Origin: Halomonas alkalisoli
GTDB lineage: Bacteria > Pseudomonadota > Gammaproteobacteria > Pseudomonadales > Halomonadaceae
Direction of reading: 5' to 3'
Assembly: GCF_021412585.1 (NCBI RefSeq)
Contig: NZ_JAKCMI010000040.1
Coordinates: 1 to 64,000, forward strand
Length of the DNA stretch: 64,000 nucleotides
This document shows positions 35,515 through 43,103 of the stretch, piece by piece; the first letter of the stretch is position 1; each line of letters starts with the position of its first letter. A model generated the notes under the pieces. It did no database searches, was not told where the DNA came from, and worked only from the letters and a program-made list of their open reading frames with translations. Made by a program: the position numbers and the translations under genes.

Positions 35515-37329
35515 ATGTCTTCTTCAGCCAACAGCTTCCAGGCCCTGGTGCGCCTGCTGCGCTATGCGCGTGGCTATCGCCGCCGCATCATTGCCGCCAC
35601 GACCTGTTCGATCATCAACAAGATCTTCGATATCGCTCCCGAGATCCTCATCGGGGTGGCCATCGACGTGGTGGTCAACCAGGAGCGCAGCTTCGTCGCC
35701 CGGCTCGGCTTTACCACGCCCCAGGAGCAGATCCTGATGCTGGCCGTGCTCACCTTCTTCATCTGGGCCGGCGAGTCGATCTTCGAGTACCTCTACAAGA
35801 TCCTGTGGCGCAACCTGGCCCAGCGGTTGCAGGCCGACATGCGCCTGGACACCTACGAGCACGCCCAGCGCCTCGACATGGCCTTCTTCGAGTCGAGGAG
35901 TTCCGGCCAGCTGGTGGCGACCATGAACGACGACGTCAACCAGCTGGAACGCTTCCTCGACGGCGGTGCCAACTCGCTGATCCAGGTTGGCGTTACCGTG
36001 GTCGCGGTGGGGGCGGTGTTCTTCGTCATCTCGCCGCTGATCGCCCTGCTGGCCTTCACGCCGATCCCGATGATCATCTGGGGCGCCTTCTTCTTCCAGC
36101 GCAAGGCCGGGCCGCTCTATGCCGACGTACGCGAGAAGGTGGGCGATCTGGCCAGCCGGCTCTCCAACAACCTCTCCGGCATCGCCACCATCAAGAGCTT
36201 TACCAGCGAGGAGCGCGAGGCGGCGCGGCTGCGTGCCACCAGCGAGGCCTATGTGGAGGCCAACCGGCGTGCGATCCGGGTCAGCTCGGCGTTCATTCCG
36301 GTGATCCGCATGGCGATCCTGGCCGGCTTCCTGGCCACCTTCACCGTGGGCGGCATGCTGGCGCTGCGTGGCGACCTGAACGTGGGCGCCTACGGCGTGC
36401 TGGTGTTTCTCACCCAGCGCCTGCTGTGGCCTCTCACGGGCCTGGCCGAGGTGATCGACCTGTTCGAGCGCGCCATGGCCAGCACCCGGCGCATCCTCGA
36501 CCTGCTGGCGGTGCCCATCACCGTGAAGGACAACGAAGGCAAGCCGCTGGCGGCACCGGTGCGCGGCGAGGTGAGCTTCGAGGCGGTGAGCTTTCACTAT
36601 GCCTCGAGCGGTGTGGGCGTCGATGGCGTCAGCCTTCGGGTGCCCGAAGGCAACACCCTGGCGCTGGTCGGTGCCACGGGCTCGGGCAAGTCGACGCTGA
36701 TCAAGCTGCTGCTGCGCTTCTACGACCCCGAGGCCGGCCGGGTCTGTATCGATGGCCAGCCGATCGGCGAAGTCAGCCTCAACTCGCTGCGCCAGTCCAT
36801 CGGCCTGGTCAGCCAGGACGTCTACCTCTTCGAAGGCTCTATCCGCGACAACATCGCCTATGGCAAGCCCGATGCCGACGAGGCGGAAGTGATCGAGGCG
36901 GCCCGCACCGCCGAGGCCTGGGAGTTCATCCAGGTCCTGCCCCAGGGGCTCGACACCCCGGTGGGCGAGCGGGGCATTCGCCTCTCCGGTGGCCAGCGTC
37001 AGCGCCTGTCGCTGGCCCGGGCGCTGCTCAAGGACCCGCCCATCCTGGTGCTGGACGAAGCCACCAGCGCGGTGGACAACGAAACCGAGGCGGCCATCCA
37101 GCGCTCGCTGCTCAAGATCGGCCATGGCCGCACGGTGATCATGATCGCCCACCGGCTCTCTACCATCGTTCATGCCGACGAGATCGTGGTGATCGATGGC
37201 GGCAGGGTGGTCGAGCAGGGCACCCACGGCGCGTTGATCGAGCGTGGCGGCCGCTATGCCGCCCAGTGGAAGGTCCAGACCGGGGCGCTGAGCGCCGATG
37301 CCGCCCTGGGTGCGTTGCCGAGTATGTGA
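35515..37329 (+). CDS. ABC exporter, fused permease and ATPase
   Basis: A 604-residue half-transporter that works as a dimer in the inner membrane. Six helices (about 25-320) form the type-I exporter fold; the nucleotide-binding domain follows, with Walker A GATGSGKST, signature LSGGQRQRLSLARALL, Walker B ILVLDEATSAVD and switch His in MIAHRLSTI. Relatives are MsbA/LmrA- and heavy-metal-type exporters; substrate is not readable. Confidence 0.93.
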   Translation: MSSSANSFQALVRLLRYARGYRRRIIAATTCSIINKIFDIAPEILIGVAIDVVVNQERSFVARLGFTTPQEQILMLAVLTFFIWAGESIFEYLYKILWRNLAQRLQADMRLDTYEHAQRLDMAFFESRSSGQLVATMNDDVNQLERFLDGGANSLIQVGVTVVAVGAVFFVISPLIALLAFTPIPMIIWGAFFFQRKAGPLYADVREKVGDLASRLSNNLSGIATIKSFTSEEREAARLRATSEAYVEANRRAIRVSSAFIPVIRMAILAGFLATFTVGGMLALRGDLNVGAYGVLVFLTQRLLWPLTGLAEVIDLFERAMASTRRILDLLAVPITVKDNEGKPLAAPVRGEVSFEAVSFHYASSGVGVDGVSLRVPEGNTLALVGATGSGKSTLIKLLLRFYDPEAGRVCIDGQPIGEVSLNSLRQSIGLVSQDVYLFEGSIRDNIAYGKPDADEAEVIEAARTAEAWEFIQVLPQGLDTPVGERGIRLSGGQRQRLSLARALLKDPPILVLDEATSAVDNETEAAIQRSLLKIGHGRTVIMIAHRLSTIVHADEIVVIDGGRVVEQGTHGALIERGGRYAAQWKVQTGALSADAALGALPSM

Positions 37330-37541
37330 CGCTCATAGGCCGTTGTCGGCTGAACGGCTATCAGCTCGTCCTTCCGAGCTGGCTTCTTGCCACCCGGTAC
37401 GCTCCTGCAATCCACCTTGGCCAAGCGTTGCGTGCAGCCGCCGGTTCGACCATGCAATACCCTGCGAGAGCGATGGCACTGGCGGCCGGCGCAGCCATTA
37501 CACCTATACTGGAAGGAAATTTCCTGCCATTGAGGTGTGTC

Positions 37542-37985
37542 ATGATCGCTCGTCTAGGCAGAGGGATTATTGCAGGGCTGGTGGCGACACTGGTCATTTC
37601 CATGTTCATGATCCTGCGCCTGTCGGCCGGGATCATGCCCTGGTACAACATTGTCGAGATCATGAACCTGACGGCCCAGAGCCTGCTGGGCACGCCGAAC
37701 AGCATTGTCGTGGGATGGATCATTCACTTCGTGGTAGGCACGTTGATCTGGGGCACGCTGTTCGCGCTGTGGGCTCCGCACCTGCCCGGCAGCAGCGATA
37801 CGCGTCGTGGGCTGGTGTTCGGCCTGGTCGCCTGGCTGGTGGTGATGGTTACAGTGTTCCCCCTGGCCGGTTCGGGCATGTTCGGCATGGGATTCGGGTT
37901 GATAGCGCCCATTTCCACCCTACTGGGTCATATCGTGTTCGGGCTGGTGCTGGGTGGCACCTACGGCTGGCTGCGGCGCCTGTAG
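37542..37985 (+). CDS. DUF6789-like four-helix membrane protein
   Basis: A 147-residue hydrophobic protein with four helices, from the ATG at 37542 with GAGGTG 5 bases upstream. It starts MIARLGRGIIAGLVATLVIS and ends GLVLGGTYGWLRRL; the Gly-rich helix GSGMFGMGFGLIAPI is typical. Function unknown. It is preceded by a 212-bp spacer after the ABC exporter and is probably a separate transcript. Confidence 0.8.
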   Translation: MIARLGRGIIAGLVATLVISMFMILRLSAGIMPWYNIVEIMNLTAQSLLGTPNSIVVGWIIHFVVGTLIWGTLFALWAPHLPGSSDTRRGLVFGLVAWLVVMVTVFPLAGSGMFGMGFGLIAPISTLLGHIVFGLVLGGTYGWLRRL

Positions 37986-38040
37986 GTGAGGCGCTCCCCG
38001 GACATTCTCTCTTATTCTTCGCCCTTCTCTTCGTGTGTGC

Positions 38041-38112
38041 GTTTCAGGCGGTCGTGGCGGGGCTCATCAGCGTCTCTCTCCATGGGCGATCTGCCCACCC
38101 ATCGAGACACGG
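38041..38112. repeat. Interspersed REP-like element, copy A
   Basis: Bases 38063-38112 recur at 40903-40952 with two differences, and the 5' half (TTTCAGGCGGTCGTGGCGGGGCTCATCA) recurs in diverged form at about 40270-40298. The shared block contains an imperfect palindrome, GTCTC...ATGGGC...GCCCAC...GAGAC, so it could fold as a hairpin. It looks like a small mobile repeat rather than a gene-specific signal. Confidence 0.7.
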
Positions 38113-38119
38113 TATCGTG

Positions 38120-38554
38120 TTACTTCCGTCCGTCTTGTTGCGATTGTAGCTGCGCCTCCACCTTGCCGATGATGTCCCGGCTCAGCTGGCGTAGCAGGGG
38201 CTTGGCGGCCAGGTTGACAGCCTTCTCGAGCGGCGGAGAGGGCAAGCTGTACGCCAGGGTGAGGTGAATGCGGGTGCCGCCTTCGATGGGGGTCAGGCGG
38301 TAGCAGCCGTGGTTGGGCACGCCACCCACCGAGCGCCAGGCGAAGCGCTCGGGGGGCGTGAACTCCGTGATCTCCACCTCGAAACTCAGTGGCAGGCCGG
38401 CCACGCGAAGCTGCCAGCGGTAGCGACGCTCCCCCAAGCGAACTATGGTGTCTATGGCGTCGCTGTAGTCGGCGAACGTCTCCACTTGGCCGATGAGCGC
38501 AAACACCTCCTCCGGGCTGGCCGCGATTTCGGCCTCGTGCTCGATGACACGCAT
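38120..38554 (-). CDS. SRPBCC (START/Bet v1-like) family protein
   Basis: A 144-residue single-domain protein with the ligand-cavity fold used for hydrophobic ligands. It starts MRVIEHEAEIAASPEEVFALIGQVETFADYSD, the usual SRPBCC opening, and carries the RFAWRSVGGVPNHGCY motif. It is divergent from the oxidoreductase-UbiA fusion gene (45 bp apart). A lipid- or quinone-related role would fit that neighbour but is not demonstrated. Confidence 0.85.
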   Translation of the reverse strand: MRVIEHEAEIAASPEEVFALIGQVETFADYSDAIDTIVRLGERRYRWQLRVAGLPLSFEVEITEFTPPERFAWRSVGGVPNHGCYRLTPIEGGTRIHLTLAYSLPSPPLEKAVNLAAKPLLRQLSRDIIGKVEAQLQSQQDGRK

Positions 38555-38599
38555 GCTCCTCTCGCCCCTCTAAAGACTATGCGGTGACATAGATAAGGT

Positions 38600-40177
38600 A
38601 TGACAACGTTCAGGAAGAACGACACGACAGCCGGCGAAGGGGAACCGGTCCGGCCGCCGGTCAAGGTGCTGGTCATCCTGGGGCATCCGCGCGCCGACAG
38701 CCTCTGCGGGGCCCTGGCGGACGCCTTCTGCGAAGGCGCTCGCGCGGTGGGCACCCAACTGCGCCGCCTGGATCTCGCGACGCTGGAGTTCGATCCGCAC
38801 GTGCACACGCAGTCGCCCAACGACCAGCCCCTCGAGGCCGATCTCTACCGGGCGAGGGAACTCGTCGCCTGGGCGGAGCATCTGGTATTCGTCTACCCCA
38901 CCTGGTGGGGGTCGGTTCCCGCGCTGCTCAAGGGATTTCTTGACCGTATCATGGCGCCGGGGTTCGCGTTCAGGAGCTGTGAGGGGGGGATCGGCTACGA
39001 GGGGCTGTTGAACGGCCGGTCGGCGCAGCTGATCACCACCATGGACACGCCACCGCTGATCCACCGGCTGCTCTATCGGGAGCCGGGCAAGAATGCCATG
39101 GCGCGGGCGACGCTGGGCTTCTGCGGCGTTCGTCCGGTGCGTGCGCTCGCCTTCGGTTCTGTCAAGGAAGCCAGCCCGCTGCAGCGTCAGGCCTGGCTCG
39201 CGCGCGCCAACCGCCTGGGACGGCAGCTGGGGCGAGGCCGGATCACCCCGGTGGAACGGCTCAAGCACAAGTCAGGGGCGTGGCTGCGCGCCCTGCGCCT
39301 GCAGTTCTACCCCATGACCTGGATCGCCTATGCCGTCGGCGGCCTCGCTGCCTCGCCGGGCGGGGGCGTGTTCGGCAACCCGGTGTTCTGGCTTGGCTAC
39401 CTCTGCCTGTTCCTGCTCGAGGTGGCCACCGTACTGGTCAACGAGGTGGTCGACCTGCGCACCGATCGCGCCAACCGCTTCTATAGCACCTTCACTGGCG
39501 GGTCGCGGGTACTGGTGGAGGGCCTGCTGAGTCCACGTGAGGTCAAGGCCGGGATCATCGCCGCGTTGCTGGGCTTTGTGGGTAGCACAGTCTGGCTGCT
39601 CGGCCTGGCACCGGTGGCCCCGGCGAGCGTGGTCCTCGTGCTGGGGGGGCTGGCGGTCCTGGCCATCGGCTATACCTTGCCGCCGCTGATGCTCAGCTAT
39701 CGCGGCCTGGGTGAGCTGGATGTCGCCGTCACGCACAGCATCGGCGTGCTGCTGTGCGGCTATGCGTTTCTCGGCGGAGCCTGGAGCGACCCGCTGCCAT
39801 GGCTGTTGAGCCTGCCGCTGCTGCTGGCGATCCTGCCGTCCATCACGCTGTCGGGCATCCCCGATCTCGAGGCGGATGCGGGCGCCGGCAAGCGCACCCT
39901 GGCGGTGCGCCTGGGGCGAAGAGGAGCGCTCAAGGTGGCACTCGGCTGCACGCTGCTTTCCGCTGCCGTCGCCGTGGTCTGGCAACTCCTGGGGTTGGCC
40001 GGTGGCGCCTTCGGTGGTATCGCCTTGGTGGCCGTCCCCCACGGCGCCTGGCTGGCGTGGCTGCTGAGCCGGCATATTCAATCGGACCGCCCTCCCGGGC
40101 GCATCGATGGCCTGATGGTCGCATCGCTGGGTTATGTGCTGTGGTTCGGGCTGGTTCCGCTGTTCCGGCTGGCATGA
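38600..40177 (+). CDS. Fusion of a flavodoxin-fold NAD(P)H oxidoreductase and a UbiA-family prenyltransferase
   Basis: A 525-residue two-domain protein. Residues about 20-215 form a flavodoxin-like NAD(P)H:quinone oxidoreductase domain (VLVILGHPRADSLCGALADAF and VFVYPTWWGSVPALLKGFLDR, with FMN-binding marks). Residues about 235-525 hold about nine helices of the UbiA superfamily with both Asp-rich motifs: NEVVDLRTDRANR (motif 1) and DLEADAGAGKRTLAVR (motif 2). UbiA enzymes transfer isoprenyl chains to aromatic or quinone acceptors. Joining a soluble quinone-type reductase to it suggests reduction and prenylation of one substrate. Both domains look intact and lie in a single frame. Confidence 0.85.
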   Translation: MTTFRKNDTTAGEGEPVRPPVKVLVILGHPRADSLCGALADAFCEGARAVGTQLRRLDLATLEFDPHVHTQSPNDQPLEADLYRARELVAWAEHLVFVYPTWWGSVPALLKGFLDRIMAPGFAFRSCEGGIGYEGLLNGRSAQLITTMDTPPLIHRLLYREPGKNAMARATLGFCGVRPVRALAFGSVKEASPLQRQAWLARANRLGRQLGRGRITPVERLKHKSGAWLRALRLQFYPMTWIAYAVGGLAASPGGGVFGNPVFWLGYLCLFLLEVATVLVNEVVDLRTDRANRFYSTFTGGSRVLVEGLLSPREVKAGIIAALLGFVGSTVWLLGLAPVAPASVVLVLGGLAVLAIGYTLPPLMLSYRGLGELDVAVTHSIGVLLCGYAFLGGAWSDPLPWLLSLPLLLAILPSITLSGIPDLEADAGAGKRTLAVRLGRRGALKVALGCTLLSAAVAVVWQLLGLAGGAFGGIALVAVPHGAWLAWLLSRHIQSDRPPGRIDGLMVASLGYVLWFGLVPLFRLA

Positions 40178-40295
40178 AAACGTGCGACAGCCCCGTCTCC
40201 GTCGCGAGGCAGCTCAGAGGAAGGAGCGGCCAAGGGATTATGAGCCCCTTGGCGGAGCCCCGGGCAGGCGGTTCAGGAAGTTGTGGCGGGGCTCA

Positions 40296-40907
40296 TCACC
40301 GGACCAGGAGGGCATCCAGGCTCACCGGCACCTCGTCGCCGATCTGCTCGTAACCGAGCAGCAGCATGACCGAGCGCAGGGTGGGGTCGGCCATCAGCGC
40401 CTGGCCGTCCAGCGCCACCCGCTCGGCGTTGGTGATGCGGATCTGATCGGCGGAAACCCGAGTGAAGCGTACCTCCAGCGGCTCCTGGCGGGTCGTCTGG
40501 CCCGTCTGCACCGAAAGCTGCAGGGTTTCCACCAGCGATTCACCCACCGCCAGTGCATTGAGCCGCTCGGGCGGGAAGCGGGTGGTCAGGGTCGCCATGG
40601 GGCGCTCGGTCAGTCCGGACAGCCAGGGTGGCAGGGGGCCCAGCCGCTCCACCACATCGCTCTGGTTCAAGCGCAGCGGCAGCTCCAGTTCGCCATTGGT
40701 ATCCGCACTGCCGGCCAGCCGACGTACCTCATGATGGCGGGGCACCGGCCCATCGGGGCCGATCTGCACGATCGTCGCGGACACGCGGGACTGCGCCGGG
40801 TCCAGCTCCCACGCCGCCAGCAACGGTGACAGCAGCAGCAGGGCCAGGCCGCTCGCCAACCCAGCCCCTTGACCCCATGTCTTACCCAGGCGATGGCATC
40901 GTCTCAT
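40296..40907 (-). CDS. Exported YceI-like protein
   Basis: A 203-residue protein with an N-terminal signal helix (GLASGLALLLLSPLLAAW) and a mature start AWELDPAQSRVSATIVQIG, which resembles the opening of YceI lipid-binding lipocalin-like proteins. The remainder is beta-rich. I do not see enough of the YceI core to be certain. It stands alone between two REP-like elements. Confidence 0.72.
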   Translation of the reverse strand: MRRCHRLGKTWGQGAGLASGLALLLLSPLLAAWELDPAQSRVSATIVQIGPDGPVPRHHEVRRLAGSADTNGELELPLRLNQSDVVERLGPLPPWLSGLTERPMATLTTRFPPERLNALAVGESLVETLQLSVQTGQTTRQEPLEVRFTRVSADQIRITNAERVALDGQALMADPTLRSVMLLLGYEQIGDEVPVSLDALLVR

Positions 40908-40952
40908 CAGCGTCTCTCTCCATGGGCGATATGCCCACCCATCGAGACACGG
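40903..40952. repeat. Interspersed REP-like element, copy B
   Basis: Matches 38063-38112 with two differences over 50 bp, in the same orientation. It overlaps the first few codons of the minus-strand gene 40296-40907 and lies 101 bp before the tRNA gene. Confidence 0.7.
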
Positions 40953-41052
40953 GAACCGAGCGGAAGTGCCCTGTCCGGCAGCGGAAAAGAAGGAACAAAC
41001 GAGGAGCTGGCCTCATCCAGCCGCTTTCGCTATCATACGGCGGCGCAATGCA

Positions 41053-41129
<77 letters not shown>

Positions 41130-41226
41130 TTCAGATCAACTACTTAAGAATTTTCTGTGGTGAGTCCCATAGTCCAAGGGTACAGTTTCGGTACAGTGCC
41201 GATCCTTCAGCCCCCTGGAGACTTTC

Positions 41227-41441
41227 ATGGCCACCATCGTCAAGACCCCCTGCCGGTAGCTGGAAAACCGTCATCCGCAAGACCGGCTGGCCCACCACGG
41301 CCAAGACCAAGACCTTCCGCTCCAAGCGTGACGCCCAAGACTGGGCACGCCGCACCCCCGCTGCCGTATGACCCACCCCTATGAAAACACAGCAACGAGA
41401 TCACCTTCTTCGACGGTCGTGTGATGCCCCTTGCCGACTAG
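41227..41441 (+). pseudogene. Remnant of a tyrosine-type integrase gene
   Basis: The ATG at 41227 with GGAG upstream begins MATIVKTP, a start common in tRNA-targeting integrases. After a 1-base frameshift at about 41257 the reading continues SWKTVIRKTGWPTTAKT...FRSKRDAQDWARRT, the usual arm-binding N-terminal domain. Coding then breaks off. At 41393-41441 a third frame gives a short NEITFFDGRVMPLAD-stop tail that could be the C-terminus. The catalytic R-H-R-Y core is absent, so the gene has lost its centre. It lies 98 bp from the tRNA, as expected. Nothing else coding is seen between 41130 and 41638. Confidence 0.7.
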
Positions 41442-41638
41442 GTGGGCGACTCGCTGTCGAGGTTGCTTTATCATACGAAGCCGCTTCGGCCTCTCATAGT
41501 GCTTCGCTTACCGGTTTGGTCACTATTTTAGTCGGTTGCAACCTGCTAGGGTGGCTTATGAGCGAATACGTCGATGTCAATAGCTAAAGTGACCTGGAGG
41601 TTTTCTTCTTTCCATGTCAAACTCTTTTGACCTACTGA

Positions 41639-43057
41639 ATGGTGTCTACAGGCAATTTCGATATTATGGATAAATCCACTTCTCCTCTTCGTTTTGTCGA
41701 CGTTTTCGCGGGGTGTGGAGGACTTGCTCTCGGCTTGCTCCAGGCTGGTTGTCAGGGAGTTTTTGCTATCGAGAAGAGCCCCTTAGCATTCGAAACGTTC
41801 CGTCACAACCTGATAGATGGAGAGAAATTCCAGTTTAAATGGCCCGAGTGGCTACCCAAAGAAGCCATGTCTTGTGAAGACTTATTGGAAACTTATCCTG
41901 ATCAGTTGGCTGGGCTGAGGGGGAGCATAGATCTACTTGTGGGTGGTCCTCCTTGCCAAGGATTCTCTACGGCTGGGCGTCGTGACCCCTCAGATCCAAG
42001 AAACCAGATGACAAGCCAGTACTTGCTTTTAATCGAAATGTTACAGCCTCGTTACCTTGTTATTGAGAACGTGGCTGGAATTAATATGGGTTTCGCATCG
42101 GAAGACGATCTGTTCTCCCTTGTGCAGGAGGCGAAGCCTCCCTCCCATGCGGATTGTGTGGAAAAGTGTTTAGAGGAACTCGGTTACTCTGTTTCGCGAG
42201 GGTTGGTAAATTGCTCAGACTTCGGTGTTCCACAAAACCGTATACGATATTTGTTTCTTTGTGAGCGCAATGAGGGTGGAGAGAAACGTAATGAAAATCT
42301 CCTGAAAGAGCTGCTTGATTCGAGAAAAGATTTTTTGGCTGGAAATGATTTGCCTCACAGTCGAAAGGTTACTGCAGAAGAGGCTATTAGTGACTTGCGC
42401 ACTGTCGGAAAAACTTTGCTAGATAGTTCAGATTCCAGTGCTAAAGGGTTCAAAGAGGCTGAGTACATTGCCCCTCTGGTTGAGGTTGGGTATTTAAAGT
42501 TAATGAGACAAAAGTCGGATGGTGAAGCACCGAATAGTCGTCGTTTAGCCAATCATAAAGATGAAACCGTTAAGTACTTTAGAAAAGTACAGGAAATTTG
42601 TCGGCCTGGGCGCCCGATGTCAAAAAGAGAGCGTGAACTGTTAGGTATTAAGAAGCACACTACTACGGTTTTGCATCCTGATCTCCCGGCACCAACGGTT
42701 ACAACTCTGCCTGACGATATCCTACATTATTGCGAGCCGCGTATCCTAACAGTAAGGGAAAATGCAAGGCTTCAATCTTTTCCTGACTGGTTTTCATTTC
42801 AGGGGAAATACACTACCGGAGGAAAATTTAGGAAACATGAGTGCCCCCGCTATACTCAAGTGGGAAATGCAGTCCCCCCCCTGTTAGCAAACGCAATTGG
42901 AAGTATGCTTTTCGCAAGACACCAGAAAGCATCGGTGCACCTCGAAAAAGCTGCGAGTACAAAATCTATTCCTGGGGTTTATGAAGAAGAAAGGAAAGCT
43001 TATGATTTGGATCAAGAAGCAACTCCTTCTGAGGAATTAAGCTATATGAAGGCGTGA
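41639..43057 (+). CDS. DNA (cytosine-5)-methyltransferase
   Basis: A 472-residue C5 methyltransferase (the start could be 41666; neither ATG has a clear ribosome site). Motif I is FVDVFAGCGGLALGL (about 19-33), motif IV GGPPCQGFS has the catalytic Cys106, motif VI is VIENVAG (about 141-147), motif VIII is PQNRIRYLF, and motifs IX-X are RLQSFPDWF and QVGNAVPPLL. It transfers methyl groups from SAM to cytosine C5. The target-recognition region lies between motifs VIII and IX and is about 100 residues long; specificity is unknown. It is the first gene of a five-gene operon and clearly more A+T rich than the chromosome. Confidence 0.93.
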   Translation: MVSTGNFDIMDKSTSPLRFVDVFAGCGGLALGLLQAGCQGVFAIEKSPLAFETFRHNLIDGEKFQFKWPEWLPKEAMSCEDLLETYPDQLAGLRGSIDLLVGGPPCQGFSTAGRRDPSDPRNQMTSQYLLLIEMLQPRYLVIENVAGINMGFASEDDLFSLVQEAKPPSHADCVEKCLEELGYSVSRGLVNCSDFGVPQNRIRYLFLCERNEGGEKRNENLLKELLDSRKDFLAGNDLPHSRKVTAEEAISDLRTVGKTLLDSSDSSAKGFKEAEYIAPLVEVGYLKLMRQKSDGEAPNSRRLANHKDETVKYFRKVQEICRPGRPMSKRERELLGIKKHTTTVLHPDLPAPTVTTLPDDILHYCEPRILTVRENARLQSFPDWFSFQGKYTTGGKFRKHECPRYTQVGNAVPPLLANAIGSMLFARHQKASVHLEKAASTKSIPGVYEEERKAYDLDQEATPSEELSYMKA

Positions 43058-43103
43058 GCGCCGAAAAATAAAAATAGAAAGATAAAATTAAAAAGGGGAA
43101 CAG

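Noticed and set aside
34383..37985. A 1200-codon open frame on the plus strand
   Set aside because: It crosses the CoA-transferase end, runs antisense to the AEC gene, and shadows the ABC exporter in another frame with low-complexity Arg/Gln/His-rich sequence. Only its last 147 codons (37542-37985) are a real gene.
41381..41587. A 68-codon frame between the integrase remnant and the methyltransferase
   Set aside because: No ribosome site and a composition unlike either flank; it overlaps the integrase remnant in another frame.
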